Positions 1 to 5,607 of a stretch of DNA of 5,634 nucleotides are shown in pieces. Source of the stretch: Smithellaceae bacterium. GTDB taxonomy: Bacteria > Desulfobacterota > Syntrophia > Syntrophales > Smithellaceae. The stretch's first letter is position 1. Every line of letters begins with the position of its first letter. The stretch is taken from contig JAQVLL010000152.1 in NCBI GenBank assembly GCA_028704195.1, positions 1-5,634 on the forward strand, read 5' to 3'. The notes beneath the pieces are model-generated. The model was not told the DNA's origin, did not search any database, and saw only the letters and a list, made by a program, of their open reading frames with translations. The position numbers were made by a program, and so were the translations under genes.

Positions 1-76
1 ACGATTCTGGGAGCGATCGTTTTTTCGGGTGCAATTGTCCGCTTCAAAAAACGGCTGGATCAGTGTAAAGACAGGC
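1..76 (+). other. Open frame with hydrophobic segment at the left edge, possible tail of an upstream membrane protein
   Basis: The reading frame of the following gene is open back to base 1, with no ATG, GTG or TTG before position 103. Its first codons give a hydrophobic stretch (ILGAIVFSGAIV) followed by basic residues (RFKKRLD). This is the look of a final transmembrane helix with a positively charged cytoplasmic tail, as at the C-terminus of many ABC-2 type permeases. The other two + frames end at 104-106 and 66-68 and look less protein-like. It may be the tail of an upstream membrane protein whose stop codon was lost into the heptamer repeat, or chance read-through. The family resemblance is an inference from composition only. 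Confidence 0.3.
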
Positions 77-118
77 GAAAAGCAAAAGGCAAAAGGCAAA
101 AGGTGAAAGGCGAAAAGC
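77..118 (+). repeat. Six-copy heptamer tandem repeat (AAAAGGC-like)
   Basis: Six consecutive 7-base units run from 77 to 118: GAAAAGC, AAAAGGC, AAAAGGC, AAAAGGT, GAAAGGC, GAAAAGC. A weaker unit, GACAGGC, precedes them at 70-76. In the frame of the downstream gene they encode a Lys/Arg/Gly-rich run. Because seven is not a multiple of three, gain or loss of one unit would change the frame joining the hydrophobic segment on the left to the protein on the right. The repeat also supplies purine-rich sequence just ahead of the downstream start codons. Confidence 0.85.
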
Positions 119-120
119 TC

Positions 121-125
121 AAGGA
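121..125 (+). promoter_or_regulatory. Ribosome binding site choosing ATG 133
   Basis: AAGGA lies 7 bases before the in-frame ATG at 133. This is better placed than anything before the GTG at 103, where the purine-rich repeat abuts the codon. It is the main reason for preferring the later start. Confidence 0.5.
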
Positions 126-132
126 TGCGGGA

Positions 133-1131
133 ATGCTTAAAGTTATTGAAGACGAGAAACTGACTGCCAGATATGCACGGCAGTTCGCGGGAGCTTTCCG
201 GCCGTTCATGGACGAAAAGATCAGGGTAATGCTGGGGCACCAGGGCGCGAGTTTCAGCGCGAAGGTCTCCTGGTCAAAAAGACTCGGCATCTGGATATAT
301 TCCCACTCGGCAAAAAATATCCGTTACTGGAATGCGTTCGGACTTGGTAAACCACAGGCATCCGGCCACCTGCCGATAACAGCGGAAATCAATTTTCCCC
401 GGGTGGGAATCGACCGGAAAACGGGTGGGGCTTTTGCCCGGGACGCATGGAACCATATCTATGTGATACATCGGGGTAAAATCGGCGGCGGGAAAAAGGG
501 AATCGGAAAGACCCTTTTTGAAGAAAACTATCGTGGGAACTGGGCCTGGATGGAAGATGGCGATTCACTGGCGGAAGTTGCGGTGATCGGTGCACTTCAG
601 AGCCCCCGTTTTGCCCTGCAGGCAGCCCAGTTTGTCAGGAAAATTGAAAAACTCAAATCGGCGGCATCGTTTTCTTCCCAGACCTCACTTAATTTTTCGG
701 AGGCGGCTTTTCATGAGGAGCTTGTGGGAAGCCTGCCCTCATTATCTCCGAATAATATTGCCGATGCCTGTGACCATGACTTGATTATCCATCAGCTGGC
801 TGCGCTTCTGTGCCGCTGGAAGTTCAAGGTCGCTAATGACACAAATGTTGAGTTGTTCGTGACGCAGCCGGCTTCGGACGGCCTGTCTCATATGATTGCC
901 GTTTGTGCTGACACAAGGGAGAAAACGGTGATGGCTGTGGCGGCAAAACTGCTTTTGCAAAAATCCGTTCAGGCAGGTCATTCTTCCCCCATTCTTTTGT
1001 TGCCGGAGGACAAAGTGGAGCAATATGTGCGTCCAATGCGGCGGCTGCACATTGATGTGCTCAGTTTTCGAGTGGAGGGGGAAAAAATATTTTTTCCCGA
1101 TCTGGGGAAAATAAGGCCTGACCCAAATTAA
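133..1131 (+). CDS. Unrecognised protein of about 332 residues with a GGGKKGIGK motif and a possible inactive nuclease-like C-terminal domain
   Basis: I do not recognise this protein with certainty. Numbering from ATG 133, residues 25-135 form one block with many aromatic and basic residues. It includes GAFARD (99-104), HRGKIGGGKKGIGK (113-126) and YRG (133-135). This Gly/Lys-rich motif recalls uncharacterised domains found with restriction-type proteins. The motif is not a Walker A box. Residues about 136-205 are helical and Ser-rich. Residues 215-320 follow the pattern of a PD-(D/E)XK-like fold: a helix (HDLIIHQLAALL, 215-226), then VANDTNVELFV (233-243), then IAVCAD (255-260) and a helix containing AAKLLL (270-275). 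At the usual E-x-K position it reads VCA, so catalysis by that fold is unlikely. There is no signal peptide or membrane helix after ATG 133. The upstream GTG at 103 would add ten residues. No clear functional link to the gluconeogenic genes is visible, and 840 bases separate them. The gene is probably real; its function is unknown. Confidence 0.75.
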   Translation: MLKVIEDEKLTARYARQFAGAFRPFMDEKIRVMLGHQGASFSAKVSWSKRLGIWIYSHSAKNIRYWNAFGLGKPQASGHLPITAEINFPRVGIDRKTGGAFARDAWNHIYVIHRGKIGGGKKGIGKTLFEENYRGNWAWMEDGDSLAEVAVIGALQSPRFALQAAQFVRKIEKLKSAASFSSQTSLNFSEAAFHEELVGSLPSLSPNNIADACDHDLIIHQLAALLCRWKFKVANDTNVELFVTQPASDGLSHMIAVCADTREKTVMAVAAKLLLQKSVQAGHSSPILLLPEDKVEQYVRPMRRLHIDVLSFRVEGEKIFFPDLGKIRPDPN

Positions 1132-1231
1132 CGGTGGAAAAAATACTGCAATAATGCCGTAAATCCATCCGGATATCCTTGAACAATCAGAGAAAGACAG
1201 CTTCAGTCAAATCCTTTTTTTCAGACACAGC

Positions 1232-1254
1232 CTTTTGCGGAAAGACATTTTTTT
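1232..1254 (+). terminator. Weak candidate intrinsic terminator after the orphan gene
   Basis: A short stem (CTTTT/GAAAG with one G-T pair, three-base loop, 1232-1244) is followed, after three bases, by seven Ts (1248-1254). The stem is AT-rich and short, so termination would be weak. The position, 100 bases after the stop at 1131, is plausible. Confidence 0.22.
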
Positions 1255-1530
1255 AAATATTTGCTTGTAAAGGTAATGGATATTTGGTTAATTATCCCGC
1301 GAGGGTTTCAGGTGCAGATGAAAAGCAGGCCCCGGTGTTCAATATTGATGAAGTGTCAGAAATTAAAGGACATTATGATTGTTTACCGGACTGTCGTTTC
1401 CAGCCGTGAGAGGCGACCAAGAGGTTTTTGCGGTTTGCACAACGGTCCCGATCGGCAAAGTGGATCGATCAAGAACGGCGGATCAATAAAAGAGGTTGTG
1501 CCTGTTCCCGCAGGGAGTGTTCGTTTTTGA

Positions 1531-1546
1531 TCCCGCTCACGCGGGA
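1531..1546. repeat. GC-rich 6-bp inverted repeat
   Basis: TCCCGC and GCGGGA flank the loop TCAC. No T-run follows on either strand, so this is not a standard terminator. The adjacent sequence CCGTAGCTTGCT (1561-1572) resembles half of a palindromic intergenic repeat whose second arm has degenerated. That comparison is from memory of similar genomes. Confidence 0.5.
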
Positions 1547-1603
1547 CGAGCGTTCATTCTCCGTAGCTTGCTGACAGGTGGTTGATTGATGATCGGCAAA
1601 TGT

Positions 1604-1621
1604 TTCCGGATGCAACCGGAA
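1604..1621. repeat. 6-bp inverted repeat
   Basis: TTCCGG (1604-1609) and CCGGAA (1616-1621) surround the loop ATGCAA. It is part of the cluster of hairpins ahead of the fbp operon. Its role is unknown. Confidence 0.5.
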
Positions 1622-1644
1622 GGATTTGTTGAAGTATACAGGTT

Positions 1645-1681
1645 ATGGCGTCGTGACGACGAAAAGTCAAAGCGACGCCAT
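1645..1681. repeat. 9-bp perfect inverted repeat with an inner competing dyad
   Basis: ATGGCGTCG (1645-1653) is the exact reverse complement of CGACGCCAT (1673-1681), with a 19-base interval. Inside and overlapping the left arm is a second dyad, CGTCGTGACGACG (1649-1661). Only one of the two structures can form at a time. No T-run follows. It could be an RNA leader structure, an operator-like site or a chance palindrome in decayed sequence. Confidence 0.65.
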
Positions 1682-1730
1682 GGAAAATTACCGACAGGCT
1701 GAATATGCCGCCATCCCGTTAACTGCGCTG

Positions 1731-1750
1731 ATGGTCATGGATGTGACCAT
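1731..1750. repeat. 7-bp perfect inverted repeat
   Basis: ATGGTCA (1731-1737) and TGACCAT (1744-1750) flank a six-base loop. The spacing would suit either an RNA hairpin or a dimeric regulator site about 220 bases ahead of the fbp start codon. Nothing else supports a specific regulator. Confidence 0.5.
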
Positions 1751-1959
1751 GCAAGGTGAAGAGGATCAGGGATCGTCGCGCTTCGCCGGTGGCAGAATAT
1801 CTCCCCTTATGCGGAAGCGCTGATTCACGGCGGCTATGCACATAAGCCGGTTCTGAAAGAATACCGGATGTGAAGCTTTGTCAGGGCAACAGCAAAACCC
1901 TGCCCGCTGATGGGTCCGTACCGTTTTCAGGGATAATCTTCGCGTGCAGGGACAATGAA

Positions 1960-1965
1960 AAGGAG
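1960..1965 (+). promoter_or_regulatory. Ribosome binding site of fbp
   Basis: AAGGAG lies 5 bases before ATG 1971. It is a strong, well-spaced Shine-Dalgarno sequence that fixes the start of the phosphatase. Confidence 0.85.
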
Positions 1966-1970
1966 CACCT

Positions 1971-2909
1971 ATGGGCGAAGGCATAAATGATTTCGCAAAA
2001 AACATCGTTGATCTGAGGCGACACATGTGGCTGGATGGCGTCGAAGTGGAATTGCGCCGTCTGATCTGGCAGATTGCCGTAGTCGGCAAGTACATCTCCG
2101 CTAAAATTCATGAATCTAATCGCAAGCTGGCAGGGTTTAGAAATATTTACGGTGAAGAACAACTGGCTCTGGATCGTATAACTGATGACATCTTGAAAAA
2201 TAAACTGCATCACTCTGGATTTGTGAGCCATTACGCTTCCGAAGAGCTGGAAGATATTATTGCCATTGGCAACGGGCATGGAAAATACATTGTTACTGCC
2301 GATCCGCTGGACGGATCGTCGCTCGTGGACACCAATCTGGCTATAGGCACGATTATCGGCATCCACCAGAAATCGATCTTTGATTATGGCAGAAATTCTC
2401 TGGTAGCTGCACTTTATATCACATACGGTCCGCTGATCACGATGATTTATTCGGCGGGCAAAGGTGCGCACGAGTTTGTTCTGGATCGTGAAGGGGAATA
2501 CGTCCTTTCTGAAGAAAAAATTATGCTTAAAGAAAAAGGATCCATCTTCTCACCGGGAGGGCTGCGCAAAGACTGGACGGACGCGCATTTAAAATTTATC
2601 GAAAAGCTGGAGCAGGATGGCTACAAACTGCGCTACAGCGGCGGGTTTGTTCCCGATATTAATCAGGTTCTGATTAAGCGGGGAGGATTGTTCACCTATC
2701 CAGCGCTGAAAAAATCACCGCAGGGAAAACTCAGGCTGTTGTTCGAGCTGCAGCCAATGGCCTTCATCACGGAACAGGCCGGTGGTAAGGCCACAGACGG
2801 TAAACAGGATATTTTATCCGTAAAGGTGACCTCGGTCAATCAACGTTCGCCGATTTATATCGGTTCTACAGCGGAAGTGACCATGGCAGAACAATTTCTG
2901 TCGCAATAA
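1971..2909 (+). CDS. fbp: Class I fructose-1,6-bisphosphatase
   Basis: This cytoplasmic enzyme hydrolyses fructose 1,6-bisphosphate to fructose 6-phosphate and phosphate, the irreversible step of gluconeogenesis. The 312-residue length is close to the usual 310-340 of the family. Visible signatures are the LD at 67-68, the SEE metal-site pair (90-92), the Mg-binding DPLDGSS loop (111-117), RYSGGFVPD (221-229) in place of the family's usual RY-GSMV-D, KKSPQGKLRLLFE (247-259) containing the substrate-contacting Lys and metal-ligand Glu259, QPMAFITEQAGGKA (261-274), and NQRSPIYIGS (290-299). All catalytic acids expected for class I enzymes appear to be present. The N-terminal region that binds AMP in allosteric relatives is present but too divergent to judge AMP sensitivity by eye. 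The gene leads a likely operon, and the aldolase that makes its substrate begins 22 bases downstream. The strong ribosome site at 1960-1965 and the full family length support the ATG at 1971. Assignment is confident; only regulation is uncertain. Confidence 0.97.
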   Translation: MGEGINDFAKNIVDLRRHMWLDGVEVELRRLIWQIAVVGKYISAKIHESNRKLAGFRNIYGEEQLALDRITDDILKNKLHHSGFVSHYASEELEDIIAIGNGHGKYIVTADPLDGSSLVDTNLAIGTIIGIHQKSIFDYGRNSLVAALYITYGPLITMIYSAGKGAHEFVLDREGEYVLSEEKIMLKEKGSIFSPGGLRKDWTDAHLKFIEKLEQDGYKLRYSGGFVPDINQVLIKRGGLFTYPALKKSPQGKLRLLFELQPMAFITEQAGGKATDGKQDILSVKVTSVNQRSPIYIGSTAEVTMAEQFLSQ

Positions 2910-2920
2910 TTCAAGATAAG

Positions 2921-2926
2921 AAGGAG
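2921..2926 (+). promoter_or_regulatory. Ribosome binding site of the aldolase gene
   Basis: AAGGAG lies 5 bases before ATG 2932, inside the 22-base gap after the phosphatase stop. Its sequence and spacing match those before fbp. Confidence 0.85.
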
Positions 2927-2931
2927 CAGCC

Positions 2932-4323
2932 ATGATTTACGAAAACAAAGATCAACTGCAAAAGGGATGTGAATCGATCCTCGCCATTGATGAGGACGAC
3001 GTCCGCGTTTTAGACGAAGGCAGATTTCAGGGAAAATTGATCGATGATTTAATGTATACTGTTGTGTTTAGCCCCGATTCGGGAACAAAGGAAGCAGCGG
3101 GCTTTCTGATTCGCCGGGGAGCCGCGGCGCTGGGGATCATGTCTTCATCGATACAGGCGCTTTATGAAGCGATGGGCCGAAAGGAAGTCGGTGGTTTCAC
3201 GGTTCATGCAATCAATCTCCGCGGGATTACCTACGATGCTGCGCAGGCGGTATTCCGCGCCGCAATGAAAGGAAATGTGGGTCCGGTTCTCTTTGAAATC
3301 GCCCGCTCGGAAATAGACTATACCAGTCAAAGGCCATTCGAATATACCTGTGCGGTTACCGCCGCCGCCGTCAAATCCGGTTGGCGGGGTCCGGTTTTTA
3401 TTCAGGGTGATCATTTCCAGATCAATGCGAAGAAATTTGCCGCGGACGCTGAAAAGGAAACACAGGGGGTCAAAAATCTGATCTGGGAAGCGATTGAAGC
3501 CGGATTTTACAATATCGACATTGATACGTCCACACTGGTTGATTTGTCTCAACCCACCATTAAAGATCAACAAAGGACTAATTTTTCGCTGGCGGCTGAA
3601 TTGACGACGATGATCCGCGATCTGGAGCCGCAGGGGATTACCATATCCGTGGGCGGCGAAATCGGAGAGGTCGGCGGCAAGAACAGCACAGTCGAAGAAT
3701 TGCAGGCATACATGGATGGCTATTTAGAAGAACTCAAAAAGCGGGGCGACGCGTTGAAAGGTATCAGCAAGATTAGTGTGCAGACAGGGACAACGCACGG
3801 CGGCATTCCTCTGGCTGACGGAACGGTCGCTAAGGTTAAAATTGATTTTGACGTTTTGCAGAAATTATCGGAAACATCGCGCCTGAAATACGGTTTGTCA
3901 GGAGCGGTTCAACACGGGGCCTCCACGCTGCCGGATGAAGCGTTTGATCGTTTTCCCGCTACCGGAACCGCCGAAATTCACCTGGCCACCGGTTTCCAGA
4001 ATATGATTTTTGACAGCAGTGAATTTCCGGATGAGTTGCGGGTAAAAATTTATGATTATTTAAAAAGCAAAAAGAAAGATGAATGGAAAGAGAAAGACAC
4101 GGAAGAACAGTTCATTTACAAAACCCGCAAGAAAGCATTCGGGCCGTTCAAACTGGAACTATGGCATCTGCCGGCGGATGTCCGCAGCCGGATCTGCGAT
4201 GCACTGGAACGTCAGTTTGCCTTCCTGTTTGAGAAACTGAAGGTTAACGGGACTAGGGGCCTTCTTAATCAATATATTCAGCCGGTTGATGTGCCGCTGA
4301 AAATGCCTGCAGCATTGAAATAA
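2932..4323 (+). CDS. fba: Class II (metal-dependent) fructose-bisphosphate aldolase, long form
   Basis: The likely reaction is reversible condensation of dihydroxyacetone phosphate with glyceraldehyde 3-phosphate to fructose 1,6-bisphosphate. The expected class II active-site elements appear in order: FIQGDHFQ (156-163) with the catalytic Asp160 and zinc-ligand His161; NIDIDTSTL (194-202); GGEIGEVGGKNS (241-252) with Glu243; QTGTTHGG (284-291) with His289; and QHGAST (327-332) with His328, replacing the usual HGGS. Residues 348-360 (EIHLATGFQNMIF) match the barrel strand that normally reads KINIATD. At 463 residues it is over 100 longer than typical Escherichia coli-type enzymes. The extra sequence is an N-terminal segment of about 80 residues before the barrel and about 100 residues after position 365 that are rich in Lys, Glu and aromatics. 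The long form may differ in oligomer state or substrate. A tagatose-bisphosphate aldolase or another ketose-bisphosphate aldolase is possible, but the neighbouring phosphatase favours fructose bisphosphate. Confidence 0.9.
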   Translation: MIYENKDQLQKGCESILAIDEDDVRVLDEGRFQGKLIDDLMYTVVFSPDSGTKEAAGFLIRRGAAALGIMSSSIQALYEAMGRKEVGGFTVHAINLRGITYDAAQAVFRAAMKGNVGPVLFEIARSEIDYTSQRPFEYTCAVTAAAVKSGWRGPVFIQGDHFQINAKKFAADAEKETQGVKNLIWEAIEAGFYNIDIDTSTLVDLSQPTIKDQQRTNFSLAAELTTMIRDLEPQGITISVGGEIGEVGGKNSTVEELQAYMDGYLEELKKRGDALKGISKISVQTGTTHGGIPLADGTVAKVKIDFDVLQKLSETSRLKYGLSGAVQHGASTLPDEAFDRFPATGTAEIHLATGFQNMIFDSSEFPDELRVKIYDYLKSKKKDEWKEKDTEEQFIYKTRKKAFGPFKLELWHLPADVRSRICDALERQFAFLFEKLKVNGTRGLLNQYIQPVDVPLKMPAALK

Positions 4324-4327
4324 GATT

Positions 4328-5365
4328 ATGAAAGCGGCTGTTCTGGAAAAAATTACGAATGTTCGTGACAATCCACGGCCGCTTTCTTTTGTGGAACTAC
4401 CCGATCCGGTTCCCGGTGAAAGGCAGATTCGGGTTCGTGTATCCGCCTGTGGTGTCTGCCACACGGAACTCGATGAAATTGAGGGCCGGACTCCTCCTGT
4501 CTCATTTCCTTTTGTTCCGGGTCATCAAATTGTCGGCTTTGTGGAAAAACAGGGTCCGAATGCTGTAAAGCATGCTGCCGGTCTGCGGGTAGGTATCGGC
4601 TGGATCGGGTCGTCCTGTGGAAAATGCCGTTATTGTCTTGGAGGGCTTGAAAATCTCTGTCCTGATTTCAAGGCGACAGGGCGCGATCTTCCGGGCGGAT
4701 ATGCGCAGTATGTGGTTGTGGATCAGGAGTTCGCTTTTCCCATTCCTCCTGTCTTTTCCGACGCACAGGCCGCCCCGCTTTTATGTGCGGGTGCCATCGG
4801 GTGGCGCTCTCTTCGTCTGGCCGGCCTTCGCGACGGCGAATCTCTGGGACTTACCGGTTTTGGCGCGTCGGCGCATCTGGTCCTAACGCTGACCCGTCAT
4901 CTTTATCCCCGTTCAGGAATATTTGTGTTCGCGCGGTCTGCGCGCGAGCGACAATTTGCCATGGAGCTGGGGGCTTCTTGGTCGGGCGAAACAACCGACA
5001 AAAGTCCGAAAACGCTTGCCGCGGTCATTGATACAACCCCTGCATGGAAACCGGTGATTGAAGCACTGGAAAACCTTGCGCCCGGGGGAAGGCTCGTCAT
5101 CAACGCCATCCGCAAGGAAGAAACGGACCGTGATCAGATGCTCCGGATGGACTATCCGCTGCATCTCTGGCAGGAAAAGGAACTGAAAAGCGTGGCGAAC
5201 GTGGCGCGTCGGGATATTGAGGAGTTCCTGGCAATCGCCAGCCGTATCCCCATTATACCTGACGTCGAAGAATATCCCTTTGCCGATGCCAACCGGGCGC
5301 TTGTCGATCTGAAGGAAGGTAGAATCCGCGGGGCAAAAGTATTGAAAATGGAGGGGATCGTTTGA
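4328..5365 (+). CDS. Zinc-dependent alcohol dehydrogenase family protein (medium-chain dehydrogenase)
   Basis: This is a 345-residue NAD(P)-dependent medium-chain dehydrogenase, interconverting an alcohol and an aldehyde or ketone whose identity cannot be read from sequence. The GroES-like catalytic domain (about 1-150) has the catalytic zinc ligands Cys44 in ACGVCHTEL (40-48), His66 in VPGHQIVG (63-70) and Cys153 in PLLCAG (150-155). The structural zinc site is complete with Cys97, Cys100, Cys103 and Cys111. The Rossmann domain carries GLTGFGASAH (174-183), where the third glycine of GxGxxG is alanine. The overall pattern (GHQ rather than GHE, LLCAGAIGWRSLRLAG, SVANVARRD at 288-296, RIRGAKVLKM at the end) fits the subfamily I know as zinc-binding alcohol dehydrogenase family 2 (TIGR02822-like). 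The gene starts 4 bases after the aldolase stop and has no clear ribosome site of its own, so translation is probably coupled. A link to sugar phosphate metabolism is only implied by position. Confidence 0.93.
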   Translation: MKAAVLEKITNVRDNPRPLSFVELPDPVPGERQIRVRVSACGVCHTELDEIEGRTPPVSFPFVPGHQIVGFVEKQGPNAVKHAAGLRVGIGWIGSSCGKCRYCLGGLENLCPDFKATGRDLPGGYAQYVVVDQEFAFPIPPVFSDAQAAPLLCAGAIGWRSLRLAGLRDGESLGLTGFGASAHLVLTLTRHLYPRSGIFVFARSARERQFAMELGASWSGETTDKSPKTLAAVIDTTPAWKPVIEALENLAPGGRLVINAIRKEETDRDQMLRMDYPLHLWQEKELKSVANVARRDIEEFLAIASRIPIIPDVEEYPFADANRALVDLKEGRIRGAKVLKMEGIV

Positions 5366-5401
5366 ATCGCGGTGTCCATCATTTCAGGTTCCCCTGTTGG
5401 T
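5366..5401. other. Short interval after the operon, no strong terminator seen
   Basis: Only a 4-bp stem (CAGG/CCTG, 5385-5396) is present and no T-run follows it. Transcription from the operon may continue into the right-hand region, or termination may depend on Rho. Confidence 0.35.
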
Positions 5402-5533
5402 TCAGCCGGCCAGCCAGCTTATGATATATTCCAACGGTTTTATTTCAGGGGCGGATTCATTTTGACTCCAGTTTCCTGTTAATCCGAGTTCTCTCGCGGT
5501 CAGCTCAAACAGAACTTTCGCCAATAGAACGGT
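5402..5533 (-). pseudogene. Possible C-terminal fragment of an unrecognised minus-strand gene
   Basis: On the minus strand the frame from 5533 to the TGA at 5402-5404 is open for 43 codons. It reads like real protein, for example LFELTARELGLTGNWSQNES, ending in LEYIISWLAG. There is no good start codon or ribosome site; only a TTG at 5522-5524 is available. A TAG at 5534-5536 closes the frame upstream, yet the same frame is open again back to 5590 and still looks plausible (AFEALKASPDKAFSD). It may be the tail of a gene cut by an insertion element or by a nonsense mutation. The family is not recognised. It would converge with the dehydrogenase gene, leaving 36 bases between stops. Confidence 0.3.
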
Positions 5534-5538
5534 CTAAT

Positions 5539-5571
5539 CGCTGAAAGCCTTATCTGGACTGGCTTTCAGCG
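5539..5571. repeat. Perfect 11-bp inverted repeat
   Basis: CGCTGAAAGCC (5539-5549) and GGCTTTCAGCG (5561-5571) are exact reverse complements around an 11-base loop. A second pair of arms, TAATCGC (5535-5541) and GCGATTA (5580-5586), overlaps the outer end, so two foldings compete. Neither strand has a T-run after the stem, which argues against an intrinsic terminator. It lies 25 bases before a strong ribosome site, a position where some insertion sequences keep a hairpin that limits translation of read-through transcripts. Confidence 0.85.
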
Positions 5572-5596
5572 CCTCAAATGCGATTACATACTACCC

Positions 5597-5602
5597 GAGG
5601 AG
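5597..5602 (+). promoter_or_regulatory. Strong ribosome binding site at the right edge
   Basis: GAGGAG is followed 5 bases later by ATT rather than ATG, in frame with a sequence open to the end of the window. The placement marks a start site even though the start codon itself is unusual or mutated. Confidence 0.5.
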
Positions 5603-5607
5603 CATTT

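Larger units (their letters stand above)
1132..1970. other. 839-base region without a convincing gene, possibly decayed coding sequence plus leader of the fbp operon
   Basis: All short open frames here start with poor codons, lack good ribosome binding sites and give no recognisable product. Several stretches nevertheless read like protein for 25-40 codons before a stop or frame change: 1284-1409 in one frame, and 1626-1823 continued in another frame at 1760-1873. That suggests decayed genes. The segment also contains multiple perfect inverted repeats (listed separately) and T-runs near 1214-1221 and 1248-1254. No tRNA, CRISPR array or riboswitch class that I can recognise is present. The fbp promoter must lie here or further upstream, but no convincing -35/-10 pair was found. 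Confidence 0.6.

Noticed and set aside
77..118. The tandem heptamers as a CRISPR array or iteron origin
   Set aside because: Units are 7 bases with no spacers, far shorter than CRISPR repeats or typical iterons. There is no replication or cas gene nearby.
1261..1530. 89-codon frame from TTG 1261 on the + strand
   Set aside because: It has no ribosome site, an unnatural composition rich in Arg, Ser and Gly, no recognisable domain, and a better protein-like reading in an overlapping frame. Probably not a gene.
1445..1625. Cyclic di-GMP (GEMM) riboswitch suggested by the repeated GGCAAA near GC-rich hairpins
   Set aside because: The conserved tetraloop, receptor and paired elements of the class could not be laid onto the sequence.
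1878..1906. TTGTCA at 1878 as the -35 box of an fbp promoter
   Set aside because: At the 16-18 base spacing the sequence is GC-rich (TGCCCG) and has no -10-like hexamer.
1881..2471. 196-codon minus-strand frame opposite the phosphatase
   Set aside because: It overlaps a certain gene (fbp) in antisense and has no family resemblance, so it is a reading-frame shadow.
3145..3573. 142-codon minus-strand frame opposite the aldolase
   Set aside because: It lies wholly inside the confidently assigned aldolase gene, antisense to it, with an implausible protein sequence.
4451..4530. Gln in place of Glu after the zinc-ligand His66 of the dehydrogenase as a damaged active site
   Set aside because: GHQ is, to my knowledge, common in this dehydrogenase subfamily, and all zinc-ligand cysteines are intact, so it is not a sign of decay.
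5539..5571. The palindrome as an intrinsic terminator for the operon or the minus-strand gene
   Set aside because: The stem is strong, but neither side is followed by a T-run, and it lies about 170 bases after the dehydrogenase stop.
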